Part shown: positions 48,142-58,526 of the stretch, piece by piece
Layout: every line of letters begins with the position of its first letter
How positions within the stretch are numbered: position 1 is the stretch's first letter
Assembly (NCBI GenBank): GCA_003139855.1
Contig: PLGY01000036.1
Span: 4,751-68,750 of the forward strand
From: Candidatus Methanoflorens stordalenmirensis
GTDB lineage: Archaea; Halobacteriota; Bog-38; Methanoflorentales; Methanoflorentaceae
DNA: 64,000 nt
Direction of reading: 5' to 3'
Notes under the pieces: generated by a model
The model's input: only the letters and a program-made list of their open reading frames with translations
Told to the model about the DNA's origin: nothing
Database searches by the model: none
Position numbers and translations under genes: made by a program

Positions 48142-48606
48142 TTGATTGTAATGAGTCCTGGAAGAAAGACTCAAAATAATGAGCTCGGCAGCGTCTTCGG
48201 AAAGCTGAAAAGCGACCGCTATTCGAGCTTTTTAGGAATTCAGATTACAAAAATCGAACGAGGCTACGCTCAAGCGAACCTGACAGTTGCTGAACAAATG
48301 CTCAATTTTAATGGCTTTGCGCACGGAGGCTTGATTTTTTCGCTCGCTGATGCAGCATTTGCAGCTGCTTGTAACTCATATGATCAGACGGCAGTCGCAT
48401 TGTCGTTCCACATCGCGTACCGACGGCCAGTCCAAGTTAACACACAGCTGGTAGCAGAGGCTGTGGAAGAGAGCTCGGGAAAAAGCACCGCGCTTTATAA
48501 GATCGTAGTAAAAACCGACGATCAACGCGTCGTCGCCATATGTGAAGGTTTGGCGTATAAACTGCAGTCTCGCGCAGTCAAAAATGATGGGCCCGAGGCG
48601 ATTTGA
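48142..48606 (+). CDS. PaaI-like hotdog thioesterase
   Basis: MLNFNGFAHGGLIFSLADAAFAAACNSYDQTAVALSFHIAYRRPVQ; TGA stop lies inside tRNA-Ile antisense. Confidence 0.88.
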   Translation: MIVMSPGRKTQNNELGSVFGKLKSDRYSSFLGIQITKIERGYAQANLTVAEQMLNFNGFAHGGLIFSLADAAFAAACNSYDQTAVALSFHIAYRRPVQVNTQLVAEAVEESSGKSTALYKIVVKTDDQRVVAICEGLAYKLQSRAVKNDGPEAI

Positions 48607-48695
48607 ACGCCTGACCTCACGGTTATCAGCCGTGTGCATATTCTCCGTCCTGAAATAAAACAGGATGGAATCAAACCTGGCTAAGCTACGGGCCC
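48588..48695 (-). tRNA. tRNA-Ile(GAT) with 33-nt non-canonical D-arm intron (48638-48670)
   Basis: GGGCCCG...CGGGCCC-A, CACGG-CTGATAA-CCGTG; removing TTCCATCCTGTTTTATTTCAGGACGGAGAATAT restores D stem GCTT/GAGC and a 75-nt tRNA. Confidence 0.85.
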
Positions 48696-48874
48696 ATTCG
48701 TTGGCAGCGCAATGCCTATAGGTCAATGCATTATATAACAATTCTTGTGTGCTCCTTAAGCAGACGGCGACGCGCGAATCTTTCTTTCTCGCAAAGTAAT
48801 GCTTATATGCATTGAGCCAAAAACGCTGTTGAAGTGTTCGGGCAGTCTACTAAAGGCAAACTGAGCACAGAGAA

Positions 48875-48946
48875 GGGCCGGTAGATCAGGGGTAGATCGC
48901 TACCTTGGCATGGTAGAGGCCTCGGGTTCAATTCCCGACCGGTCCA
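48875..48946 (+). tRNA. tRNA-Ala(GGC)
   Basis: GGGCCGG...CCGGTCC-A; CTACC-TTGGCAT-GGTAG. Confidence 0.9.
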
Positions 48947-49157
48947 CTTTTTTTCAATAGGCGATTTTCCTCTTGCGCTTTATCTGCGAGTTCTGTTCAT
49001 TCAGCTCGCCCTATGTTGGGCCCTTGGCCGCCCCGGCTTCCCGCGATTTATAGATTCGCAAAGATCCTGTTTTCGGTTCGCGCTTTAACAAATTTGATTC
49101 GGCGCTTGAGCTGTCCAAGCTACAGCATTATATAACGCAGAGAATAAAACAAATGCG

Positions 49158-50180
49158 ATGAGATTTCGTTGCCCGAGTTGCGGCAGCCTTTCCTGCGTGA
49201 CTTCTGCCGAGCACGTCCTTGAAATTGCCCCTACAATGTACGCAAAGTGTCAGGCATGTCACGATTTGGTTCTTAAGAAAACAGATGAAATCAATTTGTC
49301 CGACATCAATTTTAACGATTTGACGTGCACTAACTGTGGAAGAAGACCCCTTGATGCCGTGATGGCACACATACTCGCCACGTCGGTTCGGCGCAAAGAT
49401 CGACCAAAGCTGTCGCTTCGAGAAGTAGGTACCCCGCTGTTGTCACCAGGCGTCCCTACATACGCTCCGCCACATGTTGGATACCACAACCTGCTTCTCA
49501 TGACCAATCAACGACTTATTGCAGATGCGAGCGACAGAATTCTCCGAGAGGTACCTGAAGTCGCAGGAGTGATCTTTGGAGATACAAAGCGAGTAATCGG
49601 TCTAGCTCACAGCCAAGCCCAGCCGCACACGTGTCGCGTCTTGGCGGGTTGCGACATCCGAGCCGACCTAGTCGCTTCAGCTTATGGGCGGATCCTAATA
49701 TACAAGAGCCAATCAAAGATTCATATAGAATACGACAATGCGATCAAGATGGCAAAACTCGGAGCGCTTCCAGTATCGGGCCGCGTCGTGCTTGACGCAC
49801 TCGCCGGGCCAGGTTCCCTCGGTCTTATGAGTGTGCTCATGGGCGCTCAAAGAGTAATTCTAAACGACGCTTGGCTGCCTGCGGTGGAGAATGCGTATCT
49901 CAACTTGCGGGTGAACAGAAGAATACTCGGCATACGGATGATAAAGCGCGCGTCAACGACCAAAAGAGAGTCAGATAAAACCCCTGAACTATTCTGCACA
50001 GCTACTACCGATAACGGCGTGATAGAGCTTTATCACGGTGATTTTCAGGAGTTCAGTATTCAAGATTGCGAAGTAGATATCATCTTAGTAGACCCGTTCC
50101 CCGGTACCGAGGGTAAGTTCAACGCGCTATGCGAGGAGCTTCGCAAAGAACACCCAAAGGTTCAAGTGGTCTACATTTAA
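49158..50180 (+). CDS. Zinc-ribbon plus SAM-methyltransferase-like archaeal protein
   Basis: CPSCGSLSCV...CQACHDLV...CTNCGRRPLD; VVLDALAGPGSLGLMSVLMGAQRVILND; VDIILVDPFPG. Confidence 0.65.
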   Translation: MRFRCPSCGSLSCVTSAEHVLEIAPTMYAKCQACHDLVLKKTDEINLSDINFNDLTCTNCGRRPLDAVMAHILATSVRRKDRPKLSLREVGTPLLSPGVPTYAPPHVGYHNLLLMTNQRLIADASDRILREVPEVAGVIFGDTKRVIGLAHSQAQPHTCRVLAGCDIRADLVASAYGRILIYKSQSKIHIEYDNAIKMAKLGALPVSGRVVLDALAGPGSLGLMSVLMGAQRVILNDAWLPAVENAYLNLRVNRRILGIRMIKRASTTKRESDKTPELFCTATTDNGVIELYHGDFQEFSIQDCEVDIILVDPFPGTEGKFNALCEELRKEHPKVQVVYI

Positions 50181-50618
50181 GGAGAAACAATCCAAAGGTG
50201 CCCCGCACAAGTGCACGCCCTGCACAGCCTCAACAGGCGGCCCTGCAGACAGCAAAACGGATTAGCGGGTTATCCAGGTGCAAAGAAGAGCTAGAACTCG
50301 CTTTTTAACCTATTTTTTACTCCTGACGATGTTTTTTAAGAATGGTGCCTTGATCAGGCTAGCCAACAACGTCGTTATTCCAACTTGCGTTGTTGCGATA
50401 TTTTTCGGGTCTTCAGTCCCAGTATTCCCTCGAGGTTGACAGCGAGATTCGCACTAAACCGCCGGACTGCAACGGCTTAGGTCGTAGTACCATATCCAAT
50501 TCCTAACAAACATTATGTAGAAGCTCATTCCATAGCTGGACTACTAATTCGTACTATAAATAGACAATAATGCGAACTCGCGCAGCTGTCAGACGAAGTA
50601 GGTGCATTATAAGTGTCC

Positions 50619-51713
50619 ATGTTAGCATTTGTCGTCGGAACTCGGCCTGAAATAATCAAGATGGCCCCGGTGATCCGCGAATGTGAAAAACAGTCAATAG
50701 ATGAATTGATTATACACACCGGGCAGCACTATTCGTACGAGATGGATAAGGTCTTTTTTGAAGAGCTAGAGCTTCGTGACGCAGACTACGCGCTTAGCGT
50801 GGGATCCGGCACTGACGCAGAACAAACCGGCAGGATCCTGGTCGGCGTCGAGAGGGCTTTGAGTAAAGAGCAGCCAGACGTGGTTTTAGTGGAAGGAGAC
50901 ACGAATTCCGTTTTTGCAAGCGCGTATGCAGCGACGAAGCTGCACGTGGAAGTGGGGCACGTAGAAGCAGGCTTGCGAAGCTACGACAGATTCATGCCAG
51001 AAGAAATAAACCGCGTGCTTACTGATCATATCTCCGATTTCCTGTTTGCCCCAACTCCGAAAGCAGAAGCGAATCTCTTAGCCGAGGGAATTCCTTCAAA
51101 CCGGATATCGGTAACGGGTAACACGATCGTGGACGCAGTCCACCAGAATCTCAAACTTGCACAAAAAAGAGCCCGTATTCTCGAAGAGCTGAATATTGAC
51201 GGAAGAGACTACTTTCTGACAACCGCGCATAGACGAGAGAACGTCGACAACAAAGCACGCCTTAGCGGAATTTTGAAAGGATTGAAAGCGCTGCACGATG
51301 AGTTCGACGCGCCGATAATATTCCCGATGCATCCACGAACTCAAAAGCGCGTCGCAGAGTTCGATCTAGCCTTAGACGGCGTCATATCGACTTCTCCTAT
51401 CGGTTTTCTCGAGTTCTTGCTGTTGGAAGCAAATGCGAAGCTTGTTATCACCGACTCTGGAGGTGTGCAAGAAGAGGCGTGCATTCTAAAAGTCCCGTGC
51501 ATAACGGTTAGAGATAACACCGAAAGGCCTGAGACGGTGGCAGTCCATAGCAACTTAGTGGTTGGTACCAACGCTGATCAGATCGTAACAGGTGCACGAG
51601 CTATGCTAAACAAGCCACGCAACTGGGATAACCCATTCGGTAACGGCGACTCAGGGCAGCGCATCGTGTCTATACTTAAGAGCGCTTTCGAGGCTTGTGG
51701 CGTCGACCTGTGA
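50619..51713 (+). CDS. wecB: UDP-N-acetylglucosamine 2-epimerase
   Basis: FVVGTRPEIIKMAPVIRECE, HTGQHYSYEM, VEAGLRSYDRFMPEEINR, TDSGGVQEEACIL. Confidence 0.95.
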   Translation: MLAFVVGTRPEIIKMAPVIRECEKQSIDELIIHTGQHYSYEMDKVFFEELELRDADYALSVGSGTDAEQTGRILVGVERALSKEQPDVVLVEGDTNSVFASAYAATKLHVEVGHVEAGLRSYDRFMPEEINRVLTDHISDFLFAPTPKAEANLLAEGIPSNRISVTGNTIVDAVHQNLKLAQKRARILEELNIDGRDYFLTTAHRRENVDNKARLSGILKGLKALHDEFDAPIIFPMHPRTQKRVAEFDLALDGVISTSPIGFLEFLLLEANAKLVITDSGGVQEEACILKVPCITVRDNTERPETVAVHSNLVVGTNADQIVTGARAMLNKPRNWDNPFGNGDSGQRIVSILKSAFEACGVDL

Positions 51714-51798
51714 CGCAAAAAAAGCTTTTCTGCGCCTGCCGAAGCTCCGCGCCTTCCCGCTTACCGCACGTACGCCTCAACGACGCGCTACTTCGCTT

Positions 51799-52962
51799 TT
51801 AAGATGTAGTTTGACCTGCTTTTTCTGCTACTTCACGGCAGACCACCAATAATTCCTCACCGGCCTTTTCCCAGGAAAACTTCCGCGCTTGCACTACGCC
51901 TTTTCTACTCATCTCCCTTTTTAAGTCGTCGTCCTCGAGTACTGTGAGCATTGCGTGCGCTAGCGCTTCGACGTCATAAGGATCAACGAGGAGAGCCGCT
52001 TCTCCGACCACTTCTGGCAGCGACGAAACGTTCGATGCAATAACCGGGCACCCGCACGCCATCGCTTCGAGTACAGGAAGTCCAAATCCTTCGTAAAGCG
52101 AAGGGTACACGAAGACGTCAGCCTGCTCATAGAGGGCCAGTATTTCAGCGTCTGGTAAGTAGCCCGCAAATGTGATTTTGCTGTTTTTATTTCGCACTTT
52201 GACATCTTGAAGGATGGTCTCCAATTCGGGAATGGCGGTTCTCATATATCCTGCGATAACCAATTCCAATGGATTTTGAGATCGTTTTTGTACGAGCTCA
52301 AACGCCTTTATCAGCCGTAGATGATTTTTTCGTGGGGAGATATCAGACACGATCAAGATCTTATTGCTTCCAAAATCTTTGCGAGGAGCTTTTGGAGCGA
52401 TGAACGGACCGTGGTGAATCACCACAACTCTGTCGGCTTGCAGACCCCAAAAACGCATCGCGTCCTTCTTCGTTGATTCTGAGACCGCGATGTATTTTTC
52501 AGGTACGTCGCTGAAGTGCTTTTGAAACGTATTGAAGAGCTTTATCGTCCGCCTGCCTTGGATTCCGTCCTCAGAAAAAATATAAGGGATGAAATCGTGC
52601 ACTACTTGAACCCATCTTGACCTAGGCAGAAAGCCGTACTTGATGAGCAGAAGAAAAAAATACAAGGCCTCTAAGGGGTCCAGCACGTCCCACGGTGGAG
52701 CCAAGAACAGTACCACATCACTTTCCTTATACAAGCGTATGAGTTTCACCATAGTCTGAGGTGTGAGAAAACGCGCTATCGTAAAAAGTGAGACTTTTTG
52801 ATTAACGAGGAGAGAAGGAGTGAGAAAGTCCATGCCTTGACGAGCAAGGACTGAAACCACGTCCACTTCAGTTGCCTCGGATATTCTTTTGAGTAGCTCC
52901 TCGGCGACCCGTGGTATCCCATCTTTTTGTCGGGGAAAAGGTGCTATGACAGTAACTTTCAT
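51799..52962 (-). CDS. Glycosyltransferase family 4
   Basis: [73 protein letters not shown]. Confidence 0.92.
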   Translation of the reverse strand: MKVTVIAPFPRQKDGIPRVAEELLKRISEATEVDVVSVLARQGMDFLTPSLLVNQKVSLFTIARFLTPQTMVKLIRLYKESDVVLFLAPPWDVLDPLEALYFFLLLIKYGFLPRSRWVQVVHDFIPYIFSEDGIQGRRTIKLFNTFQKHFSDVPEKYIAVSESTKKDAMRFWGLQADRVVVIHHGPFIAPKAPRKDFGSNKILIVSDISPRKNHLRLIKAFELVQKRSQNPLELVIAGYMRTAIPELETILQDVKVRNKNSKITFAGYLPDAEILALYEQADVFVYPSLYEGFGLPVLEAMACGCPVIASNVSSLPEVVGEAALLVDPYDVEALAHAMLTVLEDDDLKREMSRKGVVQARKFSWEKAGEELLVVCREVAEKAGQTTS

Positions 52963-53240
52963 AATCCTGTATGCCGTTACAAGCTCCGACTCATAATCGC
53001 TTCTGATCGAAGGTTGAAATGCGTGCACCTTCGATTTCGGTCGATCTTTCATTCGAGCGGTTGGCTCTCATTTCAGGCGTGCGTCGACCGCCTTTGCTGA
53101 GCTCGTATGGACGGTGCACGCTAAGCACTTTGAGCAACCATCTGTTCGTCATATTACAAATAAATACAGCTTCGTAAGGTTTGTACTGTTTGGTTCAAAA
53201 AAATCCGCTTTCTCCGCTTTAGTCGCTAAAAAAATGGTAG

Positions 53241-54446
53241 ATGACATTGAAAATAGCGCAAGTTTGCATTAGGTATCTCGCTCCTGGCGGCGTGGAAACG
53301 CATATACAAAAGATTTCAGAGCGGTTGGTGCAACGAGGTCACGACGTAACCGTTTATACAACAAACCTGAAAACACAGGTGCCTTGGCAATGCTTTGAAG
53401 ATTACGCCGCAGAAAGTTACGTCAACGGCGTGCGGGTAGTGCGACTGCCCGTTAAACGATACCCGTTCCCTTACGCAGCATACCCAACTATTCCTGGCTT
53501 GATCAAGACAATTTTCGATGCTGAAGATGATGTCGTGCACGCCCATTCGCACCGCTATTACCAGATTTTTGCATGCGCTGCGGCGAAATTGAAACGGGGC
53601 CGTCGAAAAGGACGATACCAGATGCCACTAGTGGTCACCCCTCACTTTCATCCGCCGTCTAACATGGAACCACTCGCGGCACGATTCTTCATGGGACTAG
53701 ACGACATCCTTTTTTCGCGTCGCGTTTACAGAATGGTCGATAAGATACTGGTTGTAACAGACAGTGAAAAGCCTTTCATCGGAAAATTCGCGCCCTTAAC
53801 GAAGTGCGTAACCGTTCCAAATGGACTAGATATAGAAGACTGGACCCCCATTCCCGACGGTCGACTTTTCCGGAGGCGCTATAAGATGGAAGACGATGAG
53901 AAGATGGTCCTGTATACTGGAAGACTAGCAGATAATAAGGGACTGGAACACTTGATCGACGCGTCATATGACGTCGTTGCGAAGTACCCTAAAACAAAAT
54001 TCGTGATAGTAGGGGAAGATTGGGGCGTGCTTAAGAGGCTCAAAAAGAAGATATGGGCAAACAATTTAGATGATTACTTCGAGTTCACTGGCCATATAGA
54101 CAGTTACGAGCTTTTTAAGTCAGGCTATGCTGCTGCCAACGTTTTCGTTCTGCCGAGCGAGTGGGAAGCTTTTGGCATCGTTTTGCTTGAGGCAATGGCG
54201 TGTGGTACTCCAATTGTTGCTTCAGACGTTGGAGGGATTCCCAACGTCGTCGGTGATGTCGGCAGAATATTTAAGTATGGGGATACACGAGCTCTTGCCG
54301 AAAATATCATTGATATTCTTGACAATGAGAAGCAGGAACGAAAGAAGAGCATTCAAGGCAGGGCGAAGGTAATTGAACAATTCACGTGGAGCGCTGTGGT
54401 CGATAGGCTTGAAAGAATCTATGGGAGCCTCGTCGACGCCAAATGA
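53241..54446 (+). CDS. Glycosyltransferase family 4
   Basis: APGGVETHIQKISERLVQRGHDV, YTGRLADNKGLEHLIDA, AANVFVLPSEWEAFGIVLLEAMACGTPIVASDVGGIPNVVG. Confidence 0.92.
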   Translation: MTLKIAQVCIRYLAPGGVETHIQKISERLVQRGHDVTVYTTNLKTQVPWQCFEDYAAESYVNGVRVVRLPVKRYPFPYAAYPTIPGLIKTIFDAEDDVVHAHSHRYYQIFACAAAKLKRGRRKGRYQMPLVVTPHFHPPSNMEPLAARFFMGLDDILFSRRVYRMVDKILVVTDSEKPFIGKFAPLTKCVTVPNGLDIEDWTPIPDGRLFRRRYKMEDDEKMVLYTGRLADNKGLEHLIDASYDVVAKYPKTKFVIVGEDWGVLKRLKKKIWANNLDDYFEFTGHIDSYELFKSGYAAANVFVLPSEWEAFGIVLLEAMACGTPIVASDVGGIPNVVGDVGRIFKYGDTRALAENIIDILDNEKQERKKSIQGRAKVIEQFTWSAVVDRLERIYGSLVDAK

Positions 54447-54517
54447 TTTGCGCCCTGCCCCCTTCGAGTTTTGTGGGCCGCTGTTTTGGTAGACTAGAAG
54501 ACACGAGCACATAAGAG

Positions 54518-55795
54518 ATGGCACCAACTAATGACGAAAAAGCAGCAAAGTTGAGCCGCGGGTCAGTGGTACGCGGCATAAAAAACAGCGTGCTTTTGTT
54601 TGGTGGAAATGCGATCTCTGCAGTAATCTCGTTTGTCATCACCGTTTACATCGCGCGAGTGCTGTCTGTCCCAGACTTTGGCTCTTACATCACTGTGATC
54701 TCGTTCGTCACATTATTTGGCATCTTCACGGATTTCGGGATCAACACAGTCATAATCCGCGAAGGAGCAAAAAACCCTGAAAACACACACCATCTCATTT
54801 TTAGCTCGATGGGGATCAAGTTTTTCATGTCCCTCGCATCGATGCTGGCTGTAATCGTATTCGATATTTTCACGCCTTACACATTCGAGGTGAAGGCGCT
54901 GATCGTGTTAATGTCTATTACGCTCTTGATGGGCGGCATCGGGAGTATGTTCAGCGCTGTTTTCAGCATTTACCAAGACATGAAGTATATCTCGATCATT
55001 CAGATCGCTGAACGAATTACTTTTTCCTCGCTTGCGTTCGTCTTTCTGATCGCAGGACTTGGCGTACCCGGCGTCATACTTGCGATTATTATAGCCGCTT
55101 TTGTCAGCCTTATACTTAATTTCGTAATCAGCCGACGAATTCACTACTACAAGCTGAACTTTAAACCCGTATTAGATTATGCCATACTAATGCCGGCGGT
55201 GTGGTTTGGCATTGCGGGGGTACTTGGGACAATCTGGCAAGGAATAGACACCATTATGCTCTCATTGTTGGCCAACATGACGCAGGTCGGACTGTACACA
55301 CCAGCGGTCAGCTACGTAAATATAGGGGACATGGCTGTGCTCGCGCTCACCGGCGCATTCTTTCCTATTGTTTCGAGAACCGTGCACGAGAGGAAGGTCT
55401 CCAAAAAGGAACTGTCGAAGTACCTCGGCTACTTCGCTGTAGCAGGACTTGTCATGCTCGGAGTAACGTACGCGTTCGGAGGGCAACTCATGATTTTCGC
55501 CTTCGGCCCAAAATTCGCTGAGTCTATCGTGTTCATCAATATCCTTGTCATTGGATTTGCCGTGAACTTGGTAACCATCCCAACCGGCCTCTTGCTGGAC
55601 GCAACGAACAATCAGAAGGTGCACGTGCTGAATGCAACTTATTTGACGGGGGTGAACGTTGGGCTGAACTTGATTTTGATACCAGCTATGGGCGCTTTAG
55701 GTGCCGCATATGCGACGACTATATCGCAGAGTCTTGGTGCGGCTCTCGGCATACCTATTGCACTCTACGCCTTGAGACGGTCACACTATCTATGA
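54518..55795 (+). CDS. Oligosaccharide flippase (Wzx/MATE-like)
   Basis: Polytopic; FGGNAISAVISFVITVYIARVLSVPDFGSYITVISFVTLFGIFTDFGINTVIIREGAK. Confidence 0.9.
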   Translation: MAPTNDEKAAKLSRGSVVRGIKNSVLLFGGNAISAVISFVITVYIARVLSVPDFGSYITVISFVTLFGIFTDFGINTVIIREGAKNPENTHHLIFSSMGIKFFMSLASMLAVIVFDIFTPYTFEVKALIVLMSITLLMGGIGSMFSAVFSIYQDMKYISIIQIAERITFSSLAFVFLIAGLGVPGVILAIIIAAFVSLILNFVISRRIHYYKLNFKPVLDYAILMPAVWFGIAGVLGTIWQGIDTIMLSLLANMTQVGLYTPAVSYVNIGDMAVLALTGAFFPIVSRTVHERKVSKKELSKYLGYFAVAGLVMLGVTYAFGGQLMIFAFGPKFAESIVFINILVIGFAVNLVTIPTGLLLDATNNQKVHVLNATYLTGVNVGLNLILIPAMGALGAAYATTISQSLGAALGIPIALYALRRSHYL

Positions 55796-56104
55796 CAAGT
55801 GAGTGATTATGATCCAGAGTTTAGCGAGTCCCTCATGGATTACGCTCTTTTTTTTCTTCCTCAATGTACACATAGGTCGCTAAGAAGAATAACGAGGAAA
55901 AAGCGGAAGTCTACGATAAAATCGAAAAACTCTTTTACTGCTTCGACATTGCGCTGGTGACAAAGCATCAGTTTCACTAAACTGTCTGAAGCAAAATTGA
56001 ACCACTATTTTCGTTTAGAATCGGTTGTTCTTTCTATCTTGTTGTACAGCAAGATGTTCAAGCATAAAGATTGCTTAAACAGAAACTAAGCGTGATTGAA
56101 ATCC

Positions 56105-56620
56105 ATGATGTGTGCACGCGATAGAATGATCTTCGCGGGGCCTTCCTCCTGCCTTACCGGTTCGCTGGTTACGTATTTCATCGCGTTTTTTGGCGGCAAT
56201 TATCTCTTCGAACGCTACGGCGAGTACAACAGAATAACACATTAAGAGCTGCTTGCCGCAAATGAGTGGTTTGACAAATATGGGGGGGCTCTCCGTTTTT
56301 GTCAGCTAGATGGTCCTAGGGTGCGGGCGTACAAGTCTATACCAGCGGGAATCTATCGAATGGACCTTAAGAAGTTCGCCGCATATATTTCCCTAGGCCA
56401 ACTTCCGTAGAACGCTGTACTGGCTTTCGCTGGATTCTATTTGCGGGCCAATTGGAAGACAATAACGTCAACGTAATACTGCATCACTGCGGCGGTGTTG
56501 CCCATCTTGGCAGCCGCTATCCTTGTGCTCGTTCTAAGATTCAGACGAAGTAATCAGGCAGCACAAGCCAGAGAAGACAAACGATGGACACCGGAAAAGA
56601 TAATAGCTAACTCAGCGTAA
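56105..56620 (+). pseudogene. DedA/SNARE-associated membrane protein pseudogene
   Basis: One continuous frame: LTGSLVTYFIAFFGGNYLFERYGEYNRITH*ELLAANEWFDKYGG...VRAYKSIPAGIYRMDLKKFAAYISLGQLP*NAVLAFAGFYLRANWK...; stops TAA 56243, TAG 56408, TAA 56474. Confidence 0.75.
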
Positions 56621-56711
56621 CCACTATATAGAGTACGACGTTACTTAAGGATTCTGTGCGACTTGGACGAACACTTTTTGAAGATGGCGCTAATCGCAGG
56701 AGGTCATTCAC

Positions 56712-57947
56712 TTGAAAACGATATCAGAGAAGATTCTATCAAAGCGCAGTGGAGTTGACGCCGCGAGTGGCGATATCGTCACCGTCCCAGTTGATTTAGT
56801 TTTCGCCCACGATGGCACACTGCCGCTTGCGATCCAGGAACTGGGCAGACACCCAGTGAAATTTCCAAAAAGCGCCGTGGCTTTTTGCGATCACGCATCA
56901 CCATCTCCATCAGAGAAAGTGTCCAACGTCCAAACGCTCATGCGACAGTTTGCCCACACGTACGGTATGGATTTTTATGAAAATGGTGATGGGATTTGCC
57001 ATCAAATTGTCCTCGAACGGTACGCGTCGCCCTATAAGATAATCGTAGGCGGGGACAGTCACACGTGCACCCACGGTGCACTCGGCGCTTTCGCCACTGG
57101 AATGGGTTCGACTGACGTGGCTTCGATCATGGCCTACGGAAAAACGTGGTTGAAAGTGCCAGAAACAGTACACGTGGAGGTTTCGGGAAAACTGCCGAAA
57201 AGCGTTCACTCGAAAGACGTATTCTTAGAACTGCTTTCACGAATAACGGCCGACGGGGCCACTTACAAGGCTCTTGAATTCTACGGCGACACTGTTGAAA
57301 CGATGAGCGTTGAGTCCCGCGCTACGTTGTCAAACATGGCGATTGAAGCCGGCGCAAAGGTAGGAATGTGCGCAGCAGATGAAAAGGTTGAAGCGTATCT
57401 AGCGCACTACGGGCGCGGCGACGAGTTCACGCCTTTATACGCCGATAAAGATGCTATTTATGTTGATGAGATCCGTATTCGCGCCGAGACTGTCGTTCCG
57501 ATGATCGCTAAACCCCACAAAGTCGACAAGGTCGTTCCGGTTACAGAGCTTGAAGGTCAGGAGCTAGACCAAGTATGCATCGGCTCGTGCACAAACGGAC
57601 GGATTGAAGATCTCCGCGCCGCAGCACGCATTCTGCACGGACATCGGAGCAAAGCGCGACTAGTGGTCTACCCAGCAAGCCGCGATGTCCTTCTAGAAGC
57701 CCTTAAAGAGGGGGTCCTAGAAACGCTTCTGAAAGCAGGCGCCTCGATAGGCCCCCCTGGATGCGGCTTTTGCATAGGAAGGACGGTCGCCTTGGGAGAT
57801 GGAGAAGTTGCCCTTTCCACACAAAACAGAAACTTCAAAGGCAGGATGGGTAACGACACTTCGTTCATTTACCTATCAAGTCCGTCAACAGCGGCAGCAA
57901 GTGCGATCGAAGGGAAGATCACAGATCCGCGAGGTTTGGAGCGTTGA
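56712..57947 (+). CDS. Aconitase superfamily, LeuC-type large subunit (3-IPM dehydratase / homoaconitase / aconitase)
   Basis: VFAHDGTLPLAIQELG, GGDSHTCTHGALGAFATGMGSTDVA, IGSCTNGRIEDLRAAA, GPPGCGFCIG. Confidence 0.92.
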   Translation: MKTISEKILSKRSGVDAASGDIVTVPVDLVFAHDGTLPLAIQELGRHPVKFPKSAVAFCDHASPSPSEKVSNVQTLMRQFAHTYGMDFYENGDGICHQIVLERYASPYKIIVGGDSHTCTHGALGAFATGMGSTDVASIMAYGKTWLKVPETVHVEVSGKLPKSVHSKDVFLELLSRITADGATYKALEFYGDTVETMSVESRATLSNMAIEAGAKVGMCAADEKVEAYLAHYGRGDEFTPLYADKDAIYVDEIRIRAETVVPMIAKPHKVDKVVPVTELEGQELDQVCIGSCTNGRIEDLRAAARILHGHRSKARLVVYPASRDVLLEALKEGVLETLLKAGASIGPPGCGFCIGRTVALGDGEVALSTQNRNFKGRMGNDTSFIYLSSPSTAAASAIEGKITDPRGLER

Positions 57948-57971
57948 AGGCTGTTCTCGATAGAGGGAAAC

Positions 57972-58484
57972 ATGAAAATTGAGGGGAAAGTTGTCCGAGT
58001 ATTTCCTAGTGATACCAACACAGATGAGATTATTGCTGGCAAATACAAATATGATGAGCTCGACTTGAATAAGCTCGCTCGGCACACGTTTGAATCACTC
58101 GATACGCACTTTTATGATGATTGCAAGCGCTTGAAAGATCCGATTCTGGTTGCTGGGGCGAACTTCGGGTGCGGCTCGTCACGAGAGCAAGCGCCACAGG
58201 TTCTCAAAGCTTGTGGCATCTCCTGCGTCATCGCCGACTCTTTCGCACGTATATTCTACCGAAATGGCTTCAATATCGGCCTTCCATTGGTGGAGTGCGA
58301 AAGCATGTCAAACAACGTGACGCGAGGCGAGATGCTTAACGTAGATTTCGGTAAAGGGGTGATTCGAAGCGAGAATCAAAATGCCGAGTATCACTTCAAG
58401 CCCATTCCACAGTTCATGCAAGAATTGTTAGCGAAAGGCGGACTAATGCAATACTTGGACGCCCGTGGCGGATTCACGGATTAG
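57972..58484 (+). CDS. Aconitase superfamily, LeuD-type small subunit
   Basis: [76 protein letters not shown]. Confidence 0.93.
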   Translation: MKIEGKVVRVFPSDTNTDEIIAGKYKYDELDLNKLARHTFESLDTHFYDDCKRLKDPILVAGANFGCGSSREQAPQVLKACGISCVIADSFARIFYRNGFNIGLPLVECESMSNNVTRGEMLNVDFGKGVIRSENQNAEYHFKPIPQFMQELLAKGGLMQYLDARGGFTD

Positions 58485-58526
58485 CCAACTCAGCGTTTTT
58501 GACAACTGAATCATTCTGGTGAGGCA

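Noticed and set aside
50181-50612. 430-bp gap upstream of wecB as possible ncRNA or mobile remnant
   Set aside because: No convincing structure, repeats or decayed ORF could be supported by eye
56408-56410. In-frame TAG in the DedA-like frame as possible pyrrolysine
   Set aside because: Two TAA stops interrupt the same frame and the TAG sits at a usual Trp position, so TGG-to-TAG pseudogenization is simpler
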